A program made the position numbers and the translations under genes. Of a stretch of DNA of 64,000 nt, positions 17,524 through 24,406 are shown piece by piece; position 1 is the stretch's first letter, and each line of letters starts with the position of its first letter. The stretch lies in the NCBI GenBank assembly GCA_028285495.1, contig JANQPB010000016.1, forward strand, positions 186,001-250,000. The letters run 5' to 3'. Below the pieces are notes generated by a model. It saw only the letters and a list, made by a program, of their open reading frames with translations, did not search any database and was not told where the DNA came from. This DNA comes from Acidimicrobiales bacterium. GTDB taxonomy: Bacteria > Actinomycetota > Acidimicrobiia > Acidimicrobiales > SZUA-35.

Positions 17524-18134
17524 CAGAGGACCGCCGCCACCATGGCCACCTCGTCGGCGCCGGTTGACAGCAGGGCGTCGAGGGCGGCCTCCCGGGCGAG
17601 GTGGGCCCGCAGCTCGTCATCGGTCGGATAGCAGCACGAAATCAACTTCACTCCCAGCTCGGCATCGACATTCTGCAACAGTTGCGGCCGCTCGTCGATG
17701 TCCCACCGACACGTCGGCGACTCGGGCGAACCCTCGGTCAAGGTCGGGCCGACCGAGATGTCGGCCAGCATCGGGAACCCGACGGCGCTGTGGTGCTCGT
17801 CGAACGGCAGCGTGAAGAGCCCGGCGTCGTCGTAGGAGGTCGTGCCGCTGGTCACGATCTCGATCTGGAGAGCGGCGTCGTCGGCCCCGAGGGAGTGCCC
17901 GACGACCGGGCTCGGTCGCTCGGGCAGGCCACACACCTCTCGCCGGAACCGGCATGGATCGATCGGGGTCCACCAGCCGTCGTCCATCGCCCACGGCGTC
18001 GTGGTCACCTGGAGCCCTGGCCAGTCGGACTGCGATACGAGCAGGCTGATGCCGGGCACCCAGTGGGCGAGGATCGCCGCCTTGCGGACGGCGAGGAGCC
18101 CGGCGGGCACCGGCATCGGCGAGGCCGCGGACAC
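17523..18134 (-). CDS. Hypothetical protein of the heme operon
   Basis: A 203-residue protein of unknown family with many aromatic residues and about four cysteines, no signal peptide and no membrane segment. The middle is beta-rich (ALQIEIVTSGTTSYDD, then LPFDEHHSAVGF) and the C-terminus is helical. It lies seven bases after the binding-protein gene and overlaps the ATPase start (TGATG), so it is co-expressed with the iron transporter. The GTG start is the longest possible; ATG seven codons in is an alternative. No function assigned. Confidence 0.65.
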   Translation of the reverse strand: MSAASPMPVPAGLLAVRKAAILAHWVPGISLLVSQSDWPGLQVTTTPWAMDDGWWTPIDPCRFRREVCGLPERPSPVVGHSLGADDAALQIEIVTSGTTSYDDAGLFTLPFDEHHSAVGFPMLADISVGPTLTEGSPESPTCRWDIDERPQLLQNVDAELGVKLISCCYPTDDELRAHLAREAALDALLSTGADEVAMVAAVL

Positions 18135-18140
18135 CGGACC

Positions 18141-19619
18141 CTACTCCTCGCACGGCGTCCTGGCCGACGCCAGGAAACCGCAGTACCGCTCGCGACTCAC
18201 GACCCAGACCCCGTCGACGAGCTGCATGGTCCCGTCGAGGGCGGTGTAGGCCGCATTCTCGCCGAACAGCACGTCGTAGATCACGGTCGCCGTGTCGCCG
18301 TCGATGGTGGCGCTGGTCGGGGCCAGCGAGATGCCGCCCATCGCCTCGCCCGCAGCGAGGAAACCGGCGTTGCTCGACTCGAGGTTGGCGGCGTCCTCCA
18401 GGTGGGGCGCCTTGTCGGCGAAGTCGGCGGTCGAGTCGAAGACGAGGGCCCAGGCGGCCATCGCCGCCGCCTCCTCCTCGGTCGGCTCGGCGCCGGCCGC
18501 GGCCTCGGAGGCCGCCCCGAGGGCTGCGGCCGACGGCACCGGCGTGGCCGGGTCGCCGTCGACGGCCGCCGCCAGCTCCGGCACCAGCTCGTCGAGCAGG
18601 TAGTCGAAGCTGAGCGGGCTGGCGAAGGAGAAGGCGCCGCCGAGCAGCTGTCCGACGAACACCTCGCGACCCTCCTGGGTCGCCCGCAGGTTGTTGCGCA
18701 GCTCGAAGTTGGCCAGCGCCTCGATCTCGGCGTCGGTCCCGGCCAGCCACACCAGCGTGTCGACGTCGAGCAGATCGATCTCCTCGGCGCTGAACGAGGC
18801 GTAGAAGGCGTCGGCGGCCATCTCGTCGTAGACCTCGGGGGTCACGAAGCCGAGATCGCCCATCACCCGGGCCCTGGTGTCGCTGGACGAGTAAGCGCCG
18901 GGTTGGTCGTTGAAGAAGAAGGCGACGGCGGCCGTCGACCCCTCGAAGTCGGGGTTGGCCGCCCGGACCTCGGCGAAGCGGTCCTCGATGGCCGAAACGA
19001 GGGCCTCGGCCTCCTCGGCCTGACCGACCGCCTGACCGATGACCTTCGTCCGCTCCTGCCACGGCACGCCGTAGTCGACGTAGTCGCCCGACTGGGCCAG
19101 CGTCGGCGCGATCTGGGACAGGGTCTCGTAGTCCTGCTCGGTCATACCGGAGGAGACGCCGACGATCAGGTCGGGCTGCAGCGCGGCGATGGCCTCGAAG
19201 TTGAGCTCGGAGGAGCTGAGCACCTCGGGCTCGGCGGCGCCGAGCTCGTCCTGGGCCCACGGCCAGGTGGCGAACGGCTGCTCGCCGTACCAGTCGCGGA
19301 CACCGACGGGGACGACACCGAGGGCGAGCAGGTCGTCCTGATCGGAGAAGCCGACCGAGACCACCCGCTGGGGCTCGGCCTCGATGGTGATGTCGCCGTA
19401 CTTGTGGGTGATGGTCAGCGGGAAGGCGCCGTCGGCCTCATCGGCCACCTCATCGTCGTCGGCGGGGGCGGATGCGGAGGCCGATGGCGACGCCGATCCG
19501 GACGCCCCCGTCTCGGTCTCGGTGTCGTCGTCGCCGCATGCCGCAGCCAGCAACAGGAGGGCGACCAGCGCCACCGCGAGGCGGAACGGTGTCCGCCCGG
19601 ATCGGAACGTCGGGGTCAT
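18141..19619 (-). CDS. FepB-class binding lipoprotein with extra C-terminal domain
   Basis: A 492-residue lipoprotein. Signal peptide with lipobox LLAAAC (Cys28), then an acidic/Ser-Ala linker, then an iron-siderophore periplasmic-binding domain (about 70-370) with PQRVVSVGFSDQDDLLALG, ALQPDLIVGVSSG and a tail ending near DELVPELAAAVDG. Unusually it continues for about 100 residues with a cone-shaped-fold-like domain (AWALVFDSTADFADKAPHLE ... VSRERYC) resembling MTB12/NTF2-like antigens. It overlaps the upstream hypothetical gene (ATGA). The ligand is probably a ferric siderophore or heme; the role of the tail is unknown. Confidence 0.88.
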   Translation of the reverse strand: MTPTFRSGRTPFRLAVALVALLLLAAACGDDDTETETGASGSASPSASASAPADDDEVADEADGAFPLTITHKYGDITIEAEPQRVVSVGFSDQDDLLALGVVPVGVRDWYGEQPFATWPWAQDELGAAEPEVLSSSELNFEAIAALQPDLIVGVSSGMTEQDYETLSQIAPTLAQSGDYVDYGVPWQERTKVIGQAVGQAEEAEALVSAIEDRFAEVRAANPDFEGSTAAVAFFFNDQPGAYSSSDTRARVMGDLGFVTPEVYDEMAADAFYASFSAEEIDLLDVDTLVWLAGTDAEIEALANFELRNNLRATQEGREVFVGQLLGGAFSFASPLSFDYLLDELVPELAAAVDGDPATPVPSAAALGAASEAAAGAEPTEEEAAAMAAWALVFDSTADFADKAPHLEDAANLESSNAGFLAAGEAMGGISLAPTSATIDGDTATVIYDVLFGENAAYTALDGTMQLVDGVWVVSRERYCGFLASARTPCEE

Positions 19620-20269
19620 GGATTCTCTCCCTTGGTCGCATCGTTGAGGTCGACCGGCGTGGTTCGACCGCGAGGAGGGTCGACCCGGTGCACCGCTGCC
19701 CGGGCCGACCAGATCAATTCGTCGACCAGGCAGGCGGCGTGGGCCCGGCGGGCCAGCTCGTCCAACCGATCGATGAGGTGAGGGCCGTCGGCCGAGATGG
19801 CAACGGCCGTGAGACCCAGACAGGCGTCGGGCTTGAGCACGACCTCGATGCCGTCGTCGCCGATGTCGGCGGTGTCGATCTCGCGGAGGAGGTCGATGAC
19901 CCGCTCCTGTCGCAGCATGGTGGCGAACCACCGGCGGGGCTCGGGGCCGTCCGACGCCCACAGCCCGTCCTCGGTCTGGGCGACGGAGCCACCGACGCGA
20001 ACGACCTCGATCCACCGATCGGCGGTCGAGGCGCCGACCGTGCCGATCACCAGCCGACGCAGCGAGCACAGGTCGACGTCCGCATCCGGCCGGTTGGCGG
20101 CCACCAGCTCACCGCCGTCGGTCCGGCGGACCGTCAGCTCGGCGCCGGGCACGGTGTGCGCGAGCCCGACGGCGAGGCGGACGTTGGCGTGGCCGGAGGT
20201 GATGCCGTCACGGCCAGCCATCACCGGGCGGCGACGGGGTTGGTCCGGCGGATCGGATGGTCGGTGCAT
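19616..20269 (-). CDS. Hypothetical protein between two iron-binding lipoproteins
   Basis: A 217-residue cytoplasmic protein without recognisable domain. The middle consists of alternating beta strands and helices with many acidic residues (ELTVRRTDGGELVAANRPDA) and a C-terminal helical region (LIDRLDELARRAHAACLVDE). It has no signal peptide. Position between the HmuT-like gene (33 bases upstream) and the FepB-class gene (ATGA overlap) places it in the iron operon. Function unknown. Confidence 0.65.
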   Translation of the reverse strand: MHRPSDPPDQPRRRPVMAGRDGITSGHANVRLAVGLAHTVPGAELTVRRTDGGELVAANRPDADVDLCSLRRLVIGTVGASTADRWIEVVRVGGSVAQTEDGLWASDGPEPRRWFATMLRQERVIDLLREIDTADIGDDGIEVVLKPDACLGLTAVAISADGPHLIDRLDELARRAHAACLVDELIWSARAAVHRVDPPRGRTTPVDLNDATKGENP

Positions 20270-20302
20270 CGAAGTCCTCCCGTGGAGTTGCGGTGCAGAG
20301 GT

Positions 20303-21496
20303 TCAGGGGCGAGGCACGGCGGCCAGCTCGGCCTGGAGCTCGGCCAGCAGGTCACCGACCCGCGGTCCGTTGCCGAGCAGCAGCTGGTCGTCGTAGGTCA
20401 GGACGCGGCCGGCCTGCCCGGCCGACGTCCGGTCGAGTCCCTCGATGGCGAGCAGGCCGTCGATCCCGTCGACCGAGGCCAGGCCGGCGGCCGGGACGAG
20501 CAGGACCTCGGGGTCGACCCGCAGGATGGCCTCGGCCGTCACGGGGACCGTCTCGTCGATGCCGAGCTCGTCGGCGACGTCGATCCCGCCGGCGGCGCCG
20601 ATGAGCCAATGGGTGGCGCTGTCGCGGCCGAGCACGAGTTGGGCGGTGGTCCCCCGGATGTAGAGCGCAGCGACGCGGGGGCCGTCGGCGCCGTCGCCGG
20701 CTGCGGAGATCGCCTCGATCGTCTGGTCGACCTCGCCGGCGAGGGCCTGGCCTCGTCCCGGTACGCCGAGCGCCGCGGCCACGGCCCGGATCTTGCTGCC
20801 CGGACCGTCGGCGGTGGCCTCGTTCGGCACGATGACGACCGGGTAGCCGAGGGACCGGAGGTCGTCGAGCGTGCCCGCCGGGCCGGCGATGTCGGTCGCC
20901 AGCAGCACCGTCGGCTCGAAGGTGGCGATCGGTTCGGCCGACAGGGCCCGCTGGTAGCCGATCTCGGGCAGGGCGTCGGCCTCGGGCGGGTAGGTGGCCG
21001 ACAGGTCGGTGGCGACGACGTTGTCGCCGAGGCCGAGGGCGAAGACCACCTCGGCCACCGTCCCGTCGAGGGGGATGATCCGGTCGACCGACGACACGGT
21101 GACCTCGGCCCCCGTCTCGTCGGTGATGGTCACCGGCAGGACCGGTTCGGGCTCGGGCTCGACGGCGGCCGCCGCTGCGGCGTCGGTCTCGTCAGCCGCG
21201 TCATCGGCGGCATCCGCAGCCGGCTCGTCACCCTCCCGGTCGTCGCCCCCGTCCTCGTCGTCGGCCCCGGCGGCATCGTTCGCCGGCGCCCCGTCGTCGC
21301 CCTCCCGCTGGTCGGAACCGGTTACGGAGGCGGATCCCGAGGCCGCCCCGGTCGCGTCTGGGGACGAGACCGGGTCGGTGTCGTCGCTTCCACAGGCGAC
21401 GGCCAACCACACGACGGCGAGCAGCACGACGGCGGCCGATCGGCGCCAACCGATGGCCGGTCGTGCCCTCTTGGCCGAGCGCTGTAGCCGATCCAC
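20303..21496 (-). CDS. hmuT: HmuT-like heme ABC transporter binding lipoprotein
   Basis: A 397-residue lipoprotein with lipobox LAVAC (Cys35), a long acidic/Ala linker (about 38-125) and a helical-backbone binding domain of HmuT/ChuT type: RIIPLDGTVAEVVFALGLGD, PPEADALPEIGYQRALSAE, GPAGTLDDLRSLGYPVVIVP and GIDGLLAIEGLDRTSAGQ. HmuT presents heme to a BtuC-like permease HmuU; no such permease follows, only an ABC-2 system. It heads the operon behind an IdeR-like box. The GTG start begins a basic n-region. Heme as ligand is inferred from family and the HugZ gene. Confidence 0.88.
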   Translation of the reverse strand: MDRLQRSAKRARPAIGWRRSAAVVLLAVVWLAVACGSDDTDPVSSPDATGAASGSASVTGSDQREGDDGAPANDAAGADDEDGGDDREGDEPAADAADDAADETDAAAAAAVEPEPEPVLPVTITDETGAEVTVSSVDRIIPLDGTVAEVVFALGLGDNVVATDLSATYPPEADALPEIGYQRALSAEPIATFEPTVLLATDIAGPAGTLDDLRSLGYPVVIVPNEATADGPGSKIRAVAAALGVPGRGQALAGEVDQTIEAISAAGDGADGPRVAALYIRGTTAQLVLGRDSATHWLIGAAGGIDVADELGIDETVPVTAEAILRVDPEVLLVPAAGLASVDGIDGLLAIEGLDRTSAGQAGRVLTYDDQLLLGNGPRVGDLLAELQAELAAVPRP

Positions 21497-21502
21497 TCAG
21501 GT

Positions 21503-21521
21503 GATAGTAGGAGTGCCTAAC
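21503..21521. promoter_or_regulatory. DtxR/IdeR-like iron box (heme operon)
   Basis: Read on the minus strand, GTTAGGCACTCCTACTATC carries the TTAGGC half and a CCTA half at DtxR spacing. It lies seven bases before the HmuT-like GTG start and downstream of the dtxR-family gene itself. A repressor site overlapping the promoter of the heme operon is likely. Confidence 0.65.
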
Positions 21522-21658
21522 AGCGGACGCAAACAGTACGGGGCGCCATTTCGTGTCGTTTGCCACCAACAGCCGACGGTGTCGGTCGGGTCAGCGAGCG
21601 ACCCTCGGCACTCGAGCCCGCCGGACCCGGCGGGCTCGGATCACCTGACGTGCGCTGG

Positions 21659-22336
21659 TCAGGCCTCGGTGGTGACGACGATCCGGGAGGCGGCGAACTC
21701 GCTGATGCCGGTGGCCCGCTCGCCCACCATCACCGTGAGCGTGCCGTCCGGGGCGATGGCCAGCACCCGACCGTTGTGACCGGGCACGATGCCCGCCTCC
21801 TCCAGGAAGGCCAGCTGCCCGGTCTCCCACTCCAGCTCCTCGGGAATCCGCTCGACCACGAACTCCTGGTCTGCGGCCAGCTCGGCCAACGGCGTGGCCG
21901 AATCGGGCTGGGCGTAGCCGGTACCGGGGATCGGGTTGCCGTGGGGGCAGGTCGTCGGGTCATCGAGCAGCTGCATCATCGCCTCCTCGACCTTCGGCGA
22001 GATGACGTGCTCCCACTTGCCGGCCTCGTGATGGGCGTCGGCCCACCCGAGGTGCAGCACGTCGGTCAGGAACCGCTCGGCGATCCGGTGCCGGCGGACG
22101 ATGGTGGTGGCCAGCGACCGTCCGGCCTTCGTCAGACCGATGGTGCCACCGTCACCCGTCTCGACCAGGCCCTCGCTCGACATTCGCTTGACCATCTCCG
22201 ACACCGCAGGGCGCGAGACTTCGAGTCGTTCGGCGATCCGGGCCTGGATCACGTCGATTCCGTCCTCTTCGAGCTCGAAGATCGTCTCGCTGTATTCCTC
22301 GAAGGCAGGGTGATGCTCGGTGGACTCGTAGGCCAT
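21659..22336 (-). CDS. DtxR/IdeR-family iron-dependent regulator
   Basis: A 225-residue metalloregulator: N-terminal winged helix (IFELEEDGIDVIQARIAERL), dimerisation/metal domain (VRRHRIAERFLTDVLHLGWAD, split here) and a C-terminal SH3-like FeoA domain. Ancillary and primary ligands His83, Glu87, His102 or 103, Glu109 and His110 match DtxR His79, Glu83, His98, Glu105 and His106. However, the position of DtxR Cys102 is Gly106 (EAGKWEH) and the position of Met10 is Glu14. GAGGAG precedes the ATG. It probably controls the IdeR-like boxes in this window. Confidence 0.93.
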   Translation of the reverse strand: MAYESTEHHPAFEEYSETIFELEEDGIDVIQARIAERLEVSRPAVSEMVKRMSSEGLVETGDGGTIGLTKAGRSLATTIVRRHRIAERFLTDVLHLGWADAHHEAGKWEHVISPKVEEAMMQLLDDPTTCPHGNPIPGTGYAQPDSATPLAELAADQEFVVERIPEELEWETGQLAFLEEAGIVPGHNGRVLAIAPDGTLTVMVGERATGISEFAASRIVVTTEA

Positions 22337-22420
22337 GGCCAGCTTCTCCTCGTACAGCGTGCGTTCAGGTTACCACGACCCCCTGCGCCGGGGCGGGGCC
22401 GTGACCGGTCGGCCGGAACG

Positions 22421-22603
22421 TCAGGCCGCTGGCCGCGAGGCGCTGTCAGCGGCGTCGAGCAGGTCCTCGATGGTGTCGAGGCACCCACCGCAGTCGATTC
22501 CGGCACCGCAGTGGTTGGCGATGTCGTCGAGCGTCAGCCGGCCACCGACCATCAGCTCGTTGATCGAGGCATCGTTGATCGCCCGGCAGTGGCACACGAC
22601 CAT
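22421..22603 (-). CDS. bfd: Bacterioferritin-associated ferredoxin (Bfd-like)
   Basis: A 60-residue [2Fe-2S] protein. Cys4, Cys6, Cys38 and Cys41 (VVCHCR and DCGGC) are the Bfd cluster ligands; Cys32 is an extra cysteine. Bfd donates electrons to bacterioferritin to release stored iron when iron is scarce. A bacterioferritin gene lies 40 kb away at the other end of the island. Its ATG overlaps the stop of the preceding hypothetical gene (TGATG). It is under the DtxR-like boxes at 23003-23137. Confidence 0.92.
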   Translation of the reverse strand: MVVCHCRAINDASINELMVGGRLTLDDIANHCGAGIDCGGCLDTIEDLLDAADSASRPAA

Positions 22604-22956
22604 CAGACGGCTCCGTTCACGATCGTGGCCCGCACGCCCAGCTCGGTCAGGCCGAGCGCGACCGTGACCGGGATCGGGGTGGTGAACGGGAGCCGGTGCC
22701 GAGATCCTCGGATCACGGCCCGCACCTCGTCGGGTGACATGCGGAACTCGACGCCATCGATCCGACGGACGGCGGCGAGCCGACGCCGGGCCGCGTCGCC
22801 ATCGGGCCGGCTGCCGAGCGTCACGACGTGCTCGCCTGACGGCCCCTTGGCCACGAGCATCGTGCCCCGTTGCGTGCGGGTGACGGCGATGACCACGGCG
22901 TGAACGGCCCCCTCGTCGGTGCGACCACCAGGTGTCATCGCCAACTTCGGCACCAT
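22603..22956 (-). CDS. Hypothetical protein upstream of Bfd
   Basis: A 117-residue protein of alternating strands and helices (VHAVVIAVTRTQRGTMLVAK, VRRIDGVEFRMSPDEVRAVI), without signal peptide, cysteine motif or recognised family. It overlaps bfd by TGATG, so the two are co-translated, and an IdeR-like box lies 47 bases upstream of its start. Such linkage suggests an iron-starvation protein, possibly helping ferredoxin or ferritin, but no function can be assigned. The start could also be the ATG six codons in. Confidence 0.6.
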   Translation of the reverse strand: MVPKLAMTPGGRTDEGAVHAVVIAVTRTQRGTMLVAKGPSGEHVVTLGSRPDGDAARRRLAAVRRIDGVEFRMSPDEVRAVIRGSRHRLPFTTPIPVTVALGLTELGVRATIVNGAV

Positions 22957-23002
22957 GCGTCATCCCCTTGAGCCATACCGGCAAGCCCCTGGTAGGGATC
23001 GA

Positions 23003-23020
23003 GATAGGTATGACTAACAG
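23003..23020. promoter_or_regulatory. DtxR/IdeR-like iron box (bfd side)
   Basis: GATAGGTATGACTAACAG has the AGGT and CTAA halves of the DtxR consensus (TTAGGTTAGCCTAACCTAA) with two or three mismatches. It is 47 bases upstream of the gene that precedes bfd. Confidence 0.55.
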
Positions 23021-23120
23021 CCTATGGAAACCGTACACCGGCATCGGCGCCGTGCCAAGCGGGCTCGTCGAGGTCGAGATCGGCGACCGCCCGATGCTGC
23101 TCGTCTCTGGCCGCTTGGTA

Positions 23121-23137
23121 GATTAGGCACACCTAAC
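23121..23137. promoter_or_regulatory. DtxR/IdeR iron box (fbpA side)
   Basis: GATTAGGCACACCTAAC contains TTAGGCACACCTAA, a near-perfect DtxR/IdeR palindrome and the best box in the window. It lies 153 bases upstream of the fbpA-like start, so the transcript has a leader. Confidence 0.8.
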
Positions 23138-23289
23138 GGCCGGTCGACCAGCGATCGGCCGACCGATGATCACGCGACCAGGTCGCTCGCCGTAGCCCCG
23201 CTGACGAGCGACCGGGAGCGGAGCGACGCAGCGTCGCTACCCTGTCGGTCGCATGATCGTCGAGCCGAGAACACCAGGGAGATCAACCG

Positions 23290-24300
23290 ATGCGGACACG
23301 ATGGCTCACGGCGGCGGCGCTCGGACTTGCGCTGACCCTTCTCGCCACTGCCTGTAGCAGCGGCGACGAGGGCACGATCCGGATCTACACCGGCCGCCAC
23401 TACGACCTGGAGGAGGCGTTCACCCAGTACGCCGAGGAGACCGGGGTCTCGATCGAGTTCCTGTCCGGCTCCGACGCCGAGCTGCGGGAGCGGATCTTCG
23501 CCGAGGGCGAGGACACCGAGGCCGACGTCTACATGACGGTCGACGCCGGCAACCTGGCCATTGCCGCCGAGCAGGGCATCTTCGCCGAGGTCGACTCGCC
23601 GGTGCTCGAGGACGCGGTGCCCGAGAGCCTGCGCGACCCCGACGGCCGCTGGTTCGCCCTCAGCCGCCGGGCCCGCACTATCGTGTACCACCGCGATCGC
23701 GTGTCGGCCGACGAGCTGCCGACCACCTACGCCGAGCTGGCCGAGCCCGAGTGGGCCGACCGCATCTGCCTCCGCAACTCGACCAACGCCTACACCCAGT
23801 CGCTGGTGGCCAGCATGATCGCCAACCTCGGCTACGACGGCGCACTCGAGATCGTCGAGGGCTGGGCCGACAACGCCGAGATCCTGCCGAACGACGTCTT
23901 CGCCATCCAGTCCGTTGCCGACGGGCTGTGCGACGTCGCCATCGTCAACCACTACTACCTGGCCCGGCTCATGGAGGACGACCCCGACATCCCGGTCGAG
24001 CTCGTCTGGGCCGACCAGGAGGGTCGGGGCACCCACGTGAACATCTCCGGTGCCGGCGTCACCCGCTACGCCGACGACCCGGAGCTGGCCCAGGACCTGT
24101 TGGAATGGCTGGCCACCGACGGCCAGAGCGCCTTCGTCGACGGCAACCACGAGTACCCGGTCAACCCCGACGTCGCCCCCGTCGCCCTGGTCGCCACCAC
24201 CTTCGGCGAGACCTTCGTGGCCGACTCGGTGAGCGCCGCGGAGTTCGGGTTGCTCAACACCGACGCCGTCCGCCTGCTCGACGAGGCCGGGTACCGCTGA
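23290..24300 (+). CDS. fbpA: Ferric-iron binding lipoprotein (FbpA/FutA type)
   Basis: A 336-residue class II periplasmic-binding protein for ferric ion. Lipobox LATAC (Cys22), then GTIRIYTGRHYDLEEAFTQY, the family start, and later RARTIVYHRDRVSADELP. The tyrosine pair Tyr222-Tyr223 (VNHYYLARL) matches the iron-binding tyrosines of FbpA. It is the first gene of a complete fbpABC operon, preceded by an IdeR box. Ferric ion as ligand is strongly supported. Confidence 0.93.
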   Translation: MRTRWLTAAALGLALTLLATACSSGDEGTIRIYTGRHYDLEEAFTQYAEETGVSIEFLSGSDAELRERIFAEGEDTEADVYMTVDAGNLAIAAEQGIFAEVDSPVLEDAVPESLRDPDGRWFALSRRARTIVYHRDRVSADELPTTYAELAEPEWADRICLRNSTNAYTQSLVASMIANLGYDGALEIVEGWADNAEILPNDVFAIQSVADGLCDVAIVNHYYLARLMEDDPDIPVELVWADQEGRGTHVNISGAGVTRYADDPELAQDLLEWLATDGQSAFVDGNHEYPVNPDVAPVALVATTFGETFVADSVSAAEFGLLNTDAVRLLDEAGYR

Positions 24301-24323
24301 GTCGGCGGAGCGAGCCCGCGGCA

Positions 24324-24351
24324 CCGGCCGGGAGCGGACCCTCCCGGCCGG
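24324..24351 (+). terminator. Intercistronic hairpin after fbpA
   Basis: A perfect 11-bp GC-rich stem (CCGGCCGGGAG with CTCCCGGCCGG) and a six-base loop lies between fbpA and fbpB. Without a U tract, it probably acts as a partial terminator or 3' stabiliser, giving more binding protein than permease, as in many ABC operons. Confidence 0.55.
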
Positions 24352-24406
24352 CCGATCGTCGTGACCGGCCACCCGGCGACGGCCCGGTCGACGCGACCGA
24401 CCACCC

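Larger units (their letters stand above)
22957..23289. other. Iron-regulated intergenic region
   Basis: 333 bases between the divergent bfd operon and the fbpA-like gene. It holds two IdeR-like boxes (23003-23020 and 23121-23137). A short ATG frame (23010-23126, 38 codons) between the boxes is possible but has no ribosome site; I do not call it a gene. CAGGGAG lies eight bases before the fbpA ATG. Confidence 0.7.

Noticed and set aside
23010..23126. 38-codon ORF between the two iron boxes
   Set aside because: It has no ribosome site, its ATG lies inside the first box and there is no recognisable protein.
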